A stretch of DNA of 64,000 nt from Gorsachius magnificus (Eukaryota > Chordata > Aves > Pelecaniformes > Ardeidae). Each line of letters begins with the position of its first letter. The stretch's first letter is position 1. Shown here in pieces: positions 36,901 to 50,000 of the stretch. A model generated the notes under the pieces. It saw nothing but the letters and a program-made list of their open reading frames with translations. It searched no databases and was not told the DNA's origin. Made by a program: the position numbers and the translations under genes. The stretch covers positions 84,071,684-84,135,683 of the forward strand of contig CM067082.1 in assembly GCA_034008185.1 (NCBI GenBank), read 5' to 3'.

Positions 36901-39900
36901 AAGTAGTGAATTATTTGTCCTATATGCCATGTTTTAAAAAAATTAATATAAGCTTGAAGTTAGCTTTTGGCATTGCTTGAGCTAATTCTTTATAAATCCT
37001 TTTAAAATGCACACTAGACCTGGAACATTTTTTTAGGGCCAAAGATTATCAGTGTAAAATTAGAAAAACAATATCTTTGAGTTTGTTCTCTTGGCTTCTG
37101 GGAGCTGAGTGGGTGGTGAGGAGTCCCTTCCTTGTAATAATGTTTTTACAAATAGAAATTTTGCAACAGTTTAAAGAAGGCAACTCAGATGGAAAAAGAG
37201 GAACATGTCAGTGCATTTAATTTGATTGTAATGTGTTTTATAAAAAAAAAAAAAACCCCTTTCAGAACAGAGAATAAGTGATGAAAACTATCATGGGTGA
37301 AATAATGAAACATGTAGGGATTAGAAAAATATACAAGTAGATCTGTTAACTTTGTTTAGATTGAATAACTTGGCTTTTTAAATGTGTTTCAGAAATTTTA
37401 CACGGTGCTGCCTGTTCGTGTCATTATAAGTAGGGGTCTCTTGGTATTTCCATTACCAGAGAATTCTTGCGTTTTTAACCTAACATTGAAAACAGGAAAA
37501 AAAAAAAAAAAAATACCCAGCCCATTTTTTGACAAGCAATGTCGGAGCCCAGGTGTAAAGTTTTATACTGAATTTAGTCTGAGTTCATATTCTGTTTGTA
37601 ATGTGTAATGTAATTTTTCGACATGTAAGTTATTATTACGAAAAGTTAATGTTCAATATACAGTCAGGATCCTTGGCTGTGCCCAGAATTTGCTCAGCTG
37701 TGCCATAAGAAAGGGGCAACGGTATCTTTTTGTTCGCAGCAGGACTTTTGGGCTGGCTACCCCAAGTTTCTTGGGGCCCTTGGACTCATTCCAGTAGCTA
37801 GGTGGTATGGGGTACCAAGTATGACCTGCTTCTCCCTCCTGCCCTCCCTCCAGGCACTGTGCCTCTTCCAGAAGCTGGGGAGGACAGTGATGCTGCTCAG
37901 AGGTCTCTGTAATACCAGGGGACTCCCCTTGCTCTGTCCTCAGGTCTGTTCAGCAGGTTTTCTGTCTGGTTTGCAGTGCTGTGGAAGTTGACCCCCTGTA
38001 TGCTGGTTGTGTAGTGATTTTTTTTTTTTTTTAATAAACTGATAAAAAGTAGTTTAAATTAAATACCAATTTACTGTTGGCACAGAAGATCTGGCAGTCC
38101 ACTCAGTCAATAAGCCACAGATAGGGGTTCCTTGCTGGATAAAACCTACTGGCTCAACAATTCTGGCTTGGAAAGTAGAGCAGCCCTTTCCAAAAATGAG
38201 AGAGGCAGGCCAGACTTAACATTTCTGCACTGTTCTTTGGGCCACGGCACACGTGCTGGTGGCACACATCAAGGGTCCTGCATATGTTGGTTCCAGTTTT
38301 GGGGCAAATTTGCAATTGGCTCAGATTATTATGAATTCCATTTCTTTTAACTGGAATTTACTCAGGGGAAGGAAATTTGAAATTCACAACATGAAAACAT
38401 TGAGAAACTTCAGCAGTGGTTGTTGCAAGCTCCCAATGTGAATATATATAGTCCTGCAATAGAGCTCGACTGATTTCAGTCCCACAGCCCCCACAATGCA
38501 TGATCTACGCTGAAAGCCTATTTGAAAGAAATGTGCAGTGGGCCCATTTAGGCTTTTTGCATTGTGGTACATTTAAACTGATTAGGGGTTCACTTAGGAT
38601 GCCAGCCACAAATTCTGGAGCATCACACAGAGCTGAACTGGTTACAGGCTTTGTCCTCTGCTGCTTCCTTCTCATCTCAGCATAGGGGTCTGTAGCCTTC
38701 AGGACGCACCATAACTTGCCTGATATCTTAGCCTCTTCCTAGACATACTGGATTGAGTACCAGATGTAGAAGAGTTTAAATCAGGGAATCCTCAAATACA
38801 CTAAAGCCTGCCTGGAATGCTCTGTTATTCTAAGAAATTTATATGAAAACTTCAAAATTAATTTGAGGCAGGGAAAGGGGTAAGGTTTAAAAGCATTTGT
38901 TGTCTGCTACAGCCAGGTAACAGTGACTGTAGGAGCCAACCAATACGATAAATATAGTGACTGTGAAGCCCCTTAGAAACCGTTTTCTTTTTCCTTCCTG
39001 CCCACTGTTAAAACCCAAGCAATAACTTAACGCACAAAGGATACATTTCCACTGAGAAACAAAATAAAATAAAGACATTTTAAGTTTTGCCCATTCTCAC
39101 TTGCAATGTGTTTTGCATGTGCGGCATAACCCAATTTATTTGATTAAATTATGATTCCAGGTTTCAGCCTGCAGCAATATCTATAGAGTATCCATTCCTT
39201 ACTTTGAGCATTTTAAGACCTGATGTGACCACAACTCGCAGGGAGGCTGTTGGGCTGCTGGTATGGCTGCAACTCACTCAGTCCCCGTGCCTGCAGCAAA
39301 TCTTCAACTAGTACAGTTGGAAGGATGTCACTATGCAGACACATAAATTATATTTTTATTCCCAGATATACTGTAGGTACCTTTATTGTGACCAACTTTG
39401 GAGAAACTGACTCTCCTGTGGCTAGTTCAGGGGCTGGGAGGATGCTGAATAATACCAAGGTCAGGATTACAGTGAGTGATGGAAAATCTGATTTCTCCCA
39501 TCATCGAGTTCATAATATTATGACTCATAGTTGGAAGAAGCAAGGGGGGGTGGGGGGGTGAAGGTGGCACCTCTTGGCAGGAAGAGAGGAGAAACAGGCA
39601 AACCGTCACTCCACCCTAAAAAGCTCTCATACTTGGGGAAAAAAAGGGCACAAAATACCAGTGTCTCTGGAAGTTTGCCTCAACAAATGTGACTGAGAAC
39701 ATATGATCCCTGAGCATATTTTTCAGGAGAGTTTTTTCTGTATTTAAGATGCCATGGCCACCAAAGGGAATGCTGCAGATAAGGTGTCAAAAATGTCCGA
39801 GCAAGATTTCCTTCGGTCTTAGTTCTTGGTTGCTACACCTGTAAAACGAACACAGTCTGGGTGCCTCACAGAGGCAGTTACGAAGCCAAGCTCACCAAGA

Positions 39901-42900
39901 CTGGTAGTTAAGCTGTAAATTGGCACATCATTAGGTATTATTAGAGCTAATTACAAATACTGTTATTCTGGAGGAACATGTATGAATTTGCAGGATTTCA
40001 GAAAAAGTACTAGCCCTTGTAACAGATATGGAAGTTAGATGTAATATGGGTTACAAGTCAAAACAAAACTTTGTGACAGCCAAGTAGCTGTTATGGTGGA
40101 TTTAACTATATCAGTGAAGTGGCTCCAGCTTTTCAGCAATATGCAGTTTGACTATTTCATTGCACTATGGGGACAAAAAACCCCAAACCCAAACACACAT
40201 CCCCCCCAAACAAATCCTCCCAAAGAAATTTTGGCTTTCAGTTCTGAAATCAGCCACTTCGTATAGCCATATTACATTTCTTTCATTGCAAGAGGTCCTA
40301 GATTAGATTAGAGAGTGTGAGTAAAATATTATTCTACTTAATTATGATATTAATATTTGTAAGGTTAATCAATAATCTTTCCAAAACAGGGTAGTCTGTG
40401 ATTTCTTTTTATTTCAGTGAAGACAATTTTAGCAATAAGGATGAAAGGGAATGTTTATTTTTTTCTAGGTATCTGCTGATTAGTTAATTAAATATTTTCA
40501 TCAGCCGCAATGACCTCTGTATTTGGGCTGCATATTGGTTTACACTGGATTTCCCATAGCAGTGACTTTGTGCTGCGTTGACTTCAGATTACAGAAATAA
40601 AGCCTGCCCCATCCATTGTAAACCTGGTTTCTTATCAGGCCAAGTGGTAGTGTACATCCTCTGAAATCTGTACCTTTGGCAGGGAAATGAAACTGAGCTG
40701 AGCTGGTCCTGCTAGCCCCAAAGTTCTGCTTTGTTAAAAGGTTCATAGCAGGTCAGATATTTTTCAGTATATTTTTAAAAGATTGGTTGAGCTAATTTAA
40801 TTTCTGTTCATTAATTCCTCCCTCCCATGCCCCCCTTCAGAATAAACGGCCCTTCACACGAATCCAATTTAGCTTCAATATACCTTATTCACACTGCCTT
40901 TTATTGCAAGCCACAGTTCAGCCAGCTGTAAGATTGCCCAGCTGCCTCAGGTTTCCCAATTTAGCCCTGGAAATGATTTCAGCATGGCTAAAACTTTTCA
41001 CTGGCCAATTTGGAAACAGGATTCAACTTGTGGAAAATGTCCCAAAATGGCCACTGAAAGCAAAATAAAACCGAAAAAAAAAACCCATACACAAAGAAAG
41101 GTGGGGCATGAGGAGATCTGGCTGGGGATTCTTTTTCCTAGGGTGAAAGGATGTGTATGGGCTATGTCGCAGCAGTTGAAAATCAATTCTTAGCCTTGCA
41201 CTTCTGCTACCCTCTGAGGGACTTCTCTTCTTGGCCTGGGCTTAATTGCAGCACTGATATAAACAAGGGGCTTAGTGTGAAACTCTGTACAGGCAGCTGG
41301 AGGTGAACTGGCAGTGAAGACCAGGATTGAGTTTAGTATTGAGGCAAAATAGCTTGGTTTTATCTGGGAGCAATAGTAGGAAGGAAAAAAAAAGGTTTGC
41401 AGCTGTGTGGTGAGAATGCATGTCTAATCAAAGAAGTCCAAGGCATCAAATGTTCATATTTACATGGCTAAGAGTAAAAAATAGTAACACTTCCATGTCT
41501 TAAACACCATTGAACTTGAAGCTATGAACAGAGGTCCTGCCATTAGATCTGAGTTGTATTTTACAGTGTCCATGTGTGTGCAGCTCAACAAAAGGTTGAT
41601 TAAGCATGGATTTATTGTTGCACTTTTATAGAAAACCTTAGCATGTCCTGCAGTTTATAGAGACAGACAGGTTAATGAAAGCCCTTTGGCAAACCTAGAA
41701 TTCCAAAATAGGCAACACTCGGAAAGTCTGGTCTTGCAGCTAAGACGAAAAGTATGCATATACACTGTGATTATGTAAATACTTTTTGATCCTGCATATA
41801 GATCACAATAATTAGGGAGCAGAGCACGTGACTTATTTGCCCACATCACACTTTGTCCAATAGATGGCATTTGTATTTAAGAAAAAGGGATTATTTTCTG
41901 TTGTTTGTAGTAGAATCCTTTAAAAAAATCACAGTCTTTTAAAATTTATTAGTTGTAAATAACTAATTTACAAGTTAGTGAAGGTAAGGAGGGGCATATT
42001 TCATTTGAGGCTAATGGAAGTCACAAAGATACCATCAGGAGGGAGACGAAGAAAAAGCACAGTTTTTCATATGAGCATCCTCCGCTACATTCATATGGTT
42101 TGGGGTTTTTTCTTTTTTTTGGGGGGGGGGGGATATTTTGCAAATATTGGTAGGATTAGAATGCAGCTCTGAAAGAAAAAATCTAGTCCATAGGATATTT
42201 TTACTTAGGAAGTGTTATTTGACTTCCAAAGGAAGGGAAAGAGAATTCTTGACGCCTGCTACTGACAATTTAACTAATATTTTCAAATGTATGCCGGTAT
42301 GCATCATTACCTTCACCACATGCACATTTTTGTCCTTCTTTGCCTTCAGAGGTTACATTCCCTGTAAAATCTTGGTCACTATCATTTTAGAAGGTCTTGG
42401 CTGCGAAAACTGAAGTTCAGGGTCACAACAATTACGTGTCGGTGTCTGTATATGGGTAAAAAAAAGAATTAAAAAAAATATGACCATCTGGTAGTGAGTA
42501 GATGAGCATTTCTAATGGGGTGAATTTATGCCTTTGCCTAACAGTAAGCACTTGCTTAAGGTTTTTTTTTTCCTTAATCAAAGAAAAAAAAAAAGCCTTG
42601 TTTGTCATAAGTGTATAACTTAATGATAAAAGATGATAACAGTAATTTAAATCACTATATCTAAAATAAAGCAGGATTAAAGACAAAATTCCTTGTCCCC
42701 TGTGTTTAGTTTTAAACAAATTAGCCTAGGAATGTATGATATGCTAAAGTAAGACAACCTTAAATATTTCTGTAGGTTTATTTCTTTAGAATTTTAAATG
42801 GATCTATTATGTAGGTAAACAATGTTGGTTCTGGTTATTGGACTTGGGAAGAAGAGACTCTGGCTGTTGTGCTATGTGCATGCTTATTTTTATAATAGTT

Positions 42901-44373
42901 TAAAGGATCTTGGTAACTGCCCCATCAGTGAAGAAATGTAATTTTGCAAAAATGTCTAGTATGATGATCTCTCAGTTTTTTCCATGTAATCTCAATTATA
43001 TGCACATCCAGTACATTGCTGCAAAAGTGCTGGGGCAATTGACACTTTGGAACAGCTGACTCATACTAGTTGTTAACTTCAGTGTCGTCTTTGAGAAGCT
43101 GGCCCATACAGCTACACTGTGGGAATCAACATCTTTAAAATTATTTGCAGATAGTCTGCACTTTTTCAGGGAGGGAAAAGCACTGAGGACAGGTTTTCAA
43201 AAGTGCTCATCATCCAATTATGTCCCCAGATGTTTTAAAGATCTCCTCGTCACTCAACAAGCTCTCAGTGCAAGCTACCTACTACTGAGTTGTTTCTAAA
43301 GTATGACTCTGTGTGGGAAGCAATTACTGATTGTGCAAACATTTTAGATCATGAAACAGATTATTTTATGCATTGCCCATTCTCTTGGGACCCAGACGAA
43401 GATCAGAGCCCCAGTTCTGCAGGAACTCCTCAAGATCATGGCAAGTCCTTTCTTGAAGGAATTTACACTTTCACGCAGTCAGACTGAGCAGCATGAACAT
43501 CATGAGACGTTTAAATAGACACGGGAAATGGGAGGGAGTGCAAAGAGAATAGAGTAAGAAAATACTATATGAAAAAGTACAATATAACAGACACGTGGAA
43601 TAGGGCTGCTGTGTAGAGACTGAGGGAGGAGTGGGAGGGGACCTCGGGAAACAGCTATTTGTCATGGGGAAAAAATCTGAGAGCTGGTTTAAAAAAAAAA
43701 AAAAAAGTTGGACACTGATGATGATATTGTCCCAAGGTCCCTCTTTCAACTGCTTGTCTTGGACCTTGCCAGCTCAGTTTTTGGTTTCTTTCTCTCAGCA
43801 GCTTTTCTTCCTCATGTTCACATGGCCAAAAGAAACGAGGAGGCTGCTTCACCTCTGGTGCTTCTGAAATGGGATCTCCAATGAACTTTTCTCAGTAGAA
43901 GATGTGTTGTGTAATGCTTCATTGAATACTAGTGATGGTTTGATCCAGAAACAACAAAGCAGCAATAAAAAATAGTTAGGTCTTGTTTGCTTCTTAACTA
44001 AAGATAGGTAGTTGCACACTGCAAGACATTCTTCTGAAAGAGGCAGCATGAAGATAGAATAAAATAACATTAAATTGCAAACTCACTTAATTTTAAAATC
44101 TAGGTGCAAAAAAAAATCTTAACTCTTTCACTGAAAACTTTGTTTAGAGCAAAGGTGTAGCTGTATATTTTCTTTGAGTTCATGGCTTTATATACTTTGC
44201 CACAGCCTTGGTTGCCTTTGAATGCTCTTTTAGTTTTGTTAATAAGTCATTAGTCATAATGTTTTTGCCATTTAATACCTTGTAGTTTCTATTATGGGTC
44301 CCTTAAATTGCCTGTGACAAAAGGTGCTGGCCACAAATGCCTTTCAGAAATTCTATACAGAATATTTCTTAGA

Positions 44374-44529
44374 TTTTCTTTTTTTTTCTTTCTTTTTTTC
44401 TTTTTATTTTTATTTTTATTTTCTTTTTCTTTTTACTTTTTCTTTTTCTTTTTACTTTTTTTCTTTTTTCTTTTTCTTTTTCTTTTTCTTTTTCTTTTTC
44501 TTTTTCTTTTTCTTTTTCTTTTTCTTTTC
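44374..44529. repeat. (CTTTTT)n pyrimidine tract
   Basis: About 155 bases of nearly pure pyrimidine on the + strand. The 5' half is an irregular mixture of TTTTC and TTTTTA units. From 44470 to 44524 a cytosine occurs exactly every six bases, giving about nine perfect CTTTTT hexamers. The long Phe/Leu ORFs on the + strand and the Lys/Arg ORF on the - strand across it are artefacts of the repeat. Confidence 0.97.
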
Positions 44530-45935
44530 ATCTTAAAACTGCATAAAACTTCAGACTTTGTTTCTGTAAGCACACCAAAGTGAAAGAATTTGGATTTCCT
44601 ATGGGGTTCATGTCTGTTTTCCCATTTGCCTTCTTTCTTGGAAGTTAACATTTTGTTCTAGCTGTGATATGTGACAGGAAAATGGAGGAAGTGGAAACGC
44701 AAGAACTGTTGAATTCTGTGGGCAAATACCCTTTCCTATCTTCCTTAGAGAATATCAAAACATTGGCATTAAAACACTGCTATACTTTTTTTCTCTCTCT
44801 GTACTGAGGCACACATACCCTTTCTTCTTATCTATGAAATATGGTTATGTTATTCTGGAAATGTTTTGAATAGTGTCTTGGAGCCGAAAAGAAACGAGAA
44901 AAGCAATTTACAAGTCTGTATACAAAATGTATGTGATAATTTGATTTCATTCTTACACATTAAGTAAAGCTTCTTAAAAATAATTGCTACCATAGATTAG
45001 GAAGGTAACCATGACAAAGCTAATTGACATATTTGACGGGAAACTAATTCATATGTTTATTTTTATGCAAAAGAGAAAGGGATTATGCTAATAATAATTT
45101 ATTAAAATTAAAGCCTGGTTTAGACTGTCATAACTACGTTTACATAGGCTGTTGAAGCATTCAAATCTAATCTCTCACTTAAGATATCAGGCAGAGTTAC
45201 CTTTTCCGTGGGAATGTTATTTTCTGCTTTTTAGTGAATGTGTTGATATCGTATTAAAATAATTTTGAGGAATTTGGGGGGAGGGGCAGGAAGAAGGGAA
45301 AGGAAGTAGTAAATCTTGAGTAAGGACTTCTTGAGTAAATTGAGTAAAGCTGTGAGTGTGTAAAAAATGGAAACCTTTTTATCCTGTTAGATCCACTAAA
45401 CTATTGACCTAATCTGAGGATACCTAGGTTTTTTATGAAATTCTAGTTTTACAACAATCTCTGGTTTTCTGTTTATTAAGACATTGCTTATTAAGTGTGA
45501 ATGTGTACCCAGCTCACTTTTTTAAAAAGTCTTTTTTAATGTCCCTTGAAATATCTATCCTTCACATTGCAAAAATATTTCTGTACCAAAAGTTACTGTT
45601 TCATCCATATAGTGCCATCTGATGGAACTATCCAATATAGATGAATCCAGGTCTTTGCTGACATTCCCAGCTTATTTGGCAACTCCACTGAGATTAGTTG
45701 AAATGTTGCTTGCAGGAAAGTGTGGTAGCAGTAATTTCAGGGCACCTTTCACATTTGAGTTTTTCCACTGAGCATCTCATTCACCGAGATTTCTTTTTAC
45801 AGAGGGTTGCAAGTGAATGATATACTTGCAGAGAGAGCAGGAAAGTACATCTATTTCTGATTTACAGGAACAAAATAGTTGAGCCATGAAGAGTTCTGTT
45901 GTGTTGTCTTTACAGACATCCAGACCCAACTGTGC

Positions 45936-45964
45936 TTTTTTTTTTTTTTTTCCCCCCAAAAAAA
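45936..45964. repeat. T16-C6-A7 homopolymer block
   Basis: Consecutive runs of 16 T, 6 C and 7 A. Read on the minus strand, the T run is an A16 tract lying 3' of the broken reading frame at 46.1-47.1 kb, but more than 100 bases past the nearest AATAAA. Confidence 0.95.
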
Positions 45965-46125
45965 GTGAAAATCCCTCTCCTGAGCTTGGAATGGGATGCA
46001 TCTTGGAAACACAGATGCTGACTTTCAGTGGTCTTATGAAGGGGCAGATGGAATGGGCTTAGTTACCTTTATTCAGAACATAAATCTAACAGTCGCCTAC
46101 ATTTTATTTTGATTTTTAAAAGAGA

Positions 46126-47082
46126 TTAGTGCTCTAGATCTTGAATGCTTCCATTTTGGTGTGCAGACTCAGTCTGCCCATTGAAAAGGTGAGAACCATT
46201 CAATTCAAGAAAGCGGGTCCATTTTTGATATTGGAAGTTTAGCGTTTTGGAGCTGAGGTGCCTAGAATAATGGTCTGCTTTTGAAAATGCAGAGATGTTT
46301 GAAAATGCAGAAATGCTTTCTGCTTTTAAATAATTTTTTTTAAAAAAGAAAAAAAAAAACAACCCAAACATTTTCCAGGCAGACACTAGTTTTCTATCAT
46401 GTAGTGGAATGTCTTTGAAGAGGCCAATGTGTCTGAGGACTTAATTGTTGGCTTCAGGATTTTCAGTTTTCTTTGGTTCTGATGCTCTGAGGAATGGCAT
46501 GATAAATAATTGGGTCTAGCAGTATGGCACATAGCTGGAAAAATTGAGGTTTTCCTATTTCTAAGGACATTTTGTGTTGGGCCTGGAAAGTGCGCTTGCA
46601 CTTCTTGCAGGTATGGAGGTCCATCTGACCTGTTAGGCTCTGGAGGCAGCGCTGGCTTGGGAAATATATCAAACTATGAAGCTATTTGTAACTTTGGGCT
46701 CTTCAAGCATAGTTGAGCTAAGGCACTCTGCCATGGGCAGGGCTGTAATGTCCTCCCCTTTGGTTAATGCTCCACTTGGCTGGACCATGGGAACGAGAGC
46801 TAGGGCTGGTGTAGAGGTTGTGTCTTCAGAATTCAGTGTCTTTCGTTTCACTTGCATTTTACTCTTGCCTACATCACTGATCAGCCTCGATAAGAAAGGA
46901 ACGAAGTCAGCTGTGAAGAGTATTGGGGGAATAATTTGATGGTCTCTGGGGCACAGCTTCAGGATCCAGTCCAGCAAAGTGCTGGAGTCCTCCTGCAGCT
47001 GCTCACTCTCCATAAAAATACAGTGTTTAAGAAAGCACAACAAATTTTCTATAAGGTCACTGTCATTTTTTACATTCTTTCA
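46126..47082 (-). pseudogene. Broken protein-like reading frame, possible retrocopy
   Basis: On the minus strand a frame opens after a TGA at 47080-47082 and runs to a TGA at 46669-46671. It includes leucine-rich, amphipathic segments such as DSSTLLDWILKLCPRDHQI and FVPFLSRLISDVGKSK. A second frame, offset by one base, continues from about 46673 with DIFPKPALPPEPNRSDGPPY to a TAG at 46387-46389. A third frame of 86 codons (46126-46386) follows but contains a phenylalanine run from a T tract and an 18-bp duplication, and is less convincing. The composition looks like real protein, but I do not recognise the family. No intron signals are seen, AATAAA occurs on the minus strand at 46068-46073, and an A16 run lies at 45936-45951. 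A decayed processed copy of a cellular gene fits; chance is not excluded, since 124-codon ORFs are expected a few times in a window this size. Confidence 0.3.
46280..46315. repeat. 18-bp tandem duplication
   Basis: Two adjacent copies, tttgaaaatgcagagatg and tttgaaaatgcagaaatg, with one mismatch. On the minus strand the unit length is a multiple of three and duplicates the residues ISAFSN/ISAFSK in the third frame of the putative pseudogene. Confidence 0.92.
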
Positions 47083-50000
47083 TTGTCTTTTTTTCCTTTT
47101 TTTTTTTTCCCCCCCCAAATAAAAAATACCCTGATGACAACCACAGAGTTTGTTGAAATCCAGGTTTTGGATTTTGTTTATGGGGCTTTGCTGTTTATCT
47201 CCCTGTTTCTTGTATCTGTTTGAATGCAGGTTTAAATTAAAAGTTGCAGTTCTTTGCTGGGATGTGTGGACACATTAAACTGATATATGTGCTAGATAAA
47301 GGTGTAGTTAAAAGTGTGGGAGGACTTCATTTTTCCCAGAGTAACTTTTCTTATTTCTCTTTAAAATGAGAAGTAATTGCACTTATCTTTGTAGCATAGA
47401 GCTTATCTCCACCATAATTTATTTTTTGTCTAGTATATTCTAATAAATTATAGACCCTTATTATTTTTCCAACACAGAGCCCATTATTTTTTCCTTAAAA
47501 ATTATTATGCTGTTCTATTTTATCCACTAAGTATTCAGAGCATCCTTTTAATACTCAGAGGAGAGGTGCCAAATTATTTAAGTATTTAATGTTTTATCGT
47601 GCACTTACGTTAATTTTTCATTGACTTCGGCAAAGATTCCCCACACTTCACAGTTAAACCAGTATTTTGAAAGTTAACATTTGGCGGGGAGTTTATGGAC
47701 AAATGATAAAACCTTGTAGCCTGTAAAGATAAATCTTGAGTAGCTGCCAGTAGGTAAATGACTAACTTCAATTCAAGCAATTTAACAGCAATCAGTTTGA
47801 GGTCAAGTAACTCTGGACAGTGTAGTTTAATGTATCGTCTTTTTTTCCTTTCTCTGCAAGTAAACCACTGCTGGCTTCTGCTCTCGTCATTTAACTTTTT
47901 TTAGTACATTTCCTGTAGATTGTTCCCCTCAGAAGTCAAGTAAGGTACTGCCAGGATTTGAAGGGGACTGGGAACATCAACAAATGGAAATGACACTAAT
48001 GTGAACCAATGGATTATTTGCATTCCAGTGCTTAAGTTATCACTTAATAGTTATAGGCTCTGGTGGCAAGACTGGACTGTGTTATGTTAGACTCAGGAAC
48101 AAATGCTAATATCTTCAATGTTTTCAAATTCCCAACCATATTTGGTCAATTGTGCTAGTGTCTACCCTTGAAGGCTGCCAAGAGTCTTGTTGGCAAAAAT
48201 GCCACTTTGGTGAAGAAATAACTTCTACCACAGCTTTATTCGAAGGCCGTGCTCATTTAAAGGGGTATCATCTCACCGCTTCGTGACTCAGGTTTTGTCT
48301 TGTCTTTTTTTTTTTTTTAATTAAATGCGTTCATCTCCTTAATAATGGGTTTACATAAATTACCCTTCAGCAGGGAAGAATCTAGTTAATCTGCTCTGCA
48401 AAATGTTGTAAATTGTTGTACAAATCCTTCTGACCTGCATGCATGTGCTCACGTTCTTTAAAAATAGAGCAAAATTAGAAGTTCCTTTGCATTGCTGCAT
48501 ACAGCAGATCTGACCCAGACTGTTGAAGGGACAAATTCCTGTACATTTAAATATAGGATTTGCTGTAGCAGCCCAGCCCAGCCATCATTCAGTCCAGTGT
48601 CTCTGACGGCCGCCAGCTCGCTCTGCCTACTAAGAAAGGACGAGAAACTTGGAGTGGGCAGTTGTGGAACAAATGCGTCATGGGGGAAGTTTCTTCCTCT
48701 TTCCCTCTTTTGGAGTTTCATTTATGCCCTGAAGCACGGAGAGTCAAACCCAAGCTTTGGTGGAGGGTTAGGATTTTTTTCAGTTGTGTGTTTTTTAAAT
48801 ACAGCTAATGCTGATCAGGCGTTATAAGGGAAATTGGCTGCTCTGAGTTGACACATTTACCATACGTAAAAAATTCAGTGTAGAAAGTCTAGGTTTGAAT
48901 AGTTTTGCTCCGATAGAGCTAAATAACCTCTCTCTAAATAATATATCTGTCTCTTTAGAAAGTATAAGGAATTGGGTTTTATATGTACAAGCAGAATTGG
49001 AAATCAAATATTTAGGAAGATTTGAGAATGTAGAGCCTTATCACTGCACTTCAGGTGGAACTGAATGCCCACAAAATTGGTATCTCAGACTCCTTGCTGC
49101 TACTGCAAAGATCTTGCCCAAATGTCACCACTCTCATCACCTAAGAGAGAGCCTGTGCCCAACGGGAACCATTTGTTGGATCACTGTGCAGGCAGTACCT
49201 TAATATTAATAATGAGACCAAAAAGGCTACCTTAACCTTCAAAGGGCCAATCCAATATCAGCATAAATGTGTTTAAAGAGAAAAGGGTTGTTGTCTTGTT
49301 GTGCAAACTGAATCTTCAGATTTACATTTTCAAGTAGTACAGGTCAGTAGCTGAAATTGCTTTCTTCTGGTTTTTGGGGAGGGCTGGGTGTTTGCTACAT
49401 ATATGTTTTCCACCTATCAATGGACCTCCTTACTTGAAAAAATAAGTAGAAGTATGAACATCTTTTTGAAAGAAAATTGAGTAACTCTGAAATTAGCCTG
49501 GTAGTTGTGTAGTTGAGAGAGTAGGTGTGCCTGTACACAGTGTGCTCTCAAACCGTACAGTCCCTTTCTAAGTAATTTTTTGTAAAGCACTTCTTCACTA
49601 TAACTAGGTGCAAAAAAATCCTGCGCTTGAGGACTTACATTTTCTGTGATACATGCTTTCTGCAGTTACTGTAAATTGACACTGATTTGCCTTTTTTACT
49701 CTCTTATGCTTTCTTCCATGTATCGAGCTGCAATAGGCTTTGCGTAATTTGCGCAAACACACGCACACGTACACATAAGCACTGCCAATTCTGTTATTAA
49801 AAAAGCAAGCAGGAAAGCAAATAAGCAAAACAGAATTTGCTGATTCTGTTCTGTCTCCATTCCCACTAGAGTACTCGCTGTGCCACACTTGCTGCTGATT
49901 CATTTTTCGGATCTTGAATGATGACTCTTGCCTTGTCCCTGCTGTGCCTGAGATGAAAGCAGATGCTCTTGATCAAATGGTGTAATCTGAATCCTCAGAT

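Noticed and set aside
43290..43487. 65-codon plus-strand ORF with acidic protein-like composition (FSWDPDEDQSPSSAGTPQD)
   Set aside because: No acceptor or donor at its edges in GMDS phase and no family recognised; likely chance.
44308..44651. Phe/Leu-rich plus-strand ORFs and a Lys/Arg-rich minus-strand ORF
   Set aside because: They are direct translations of the CTTTTT repeat.
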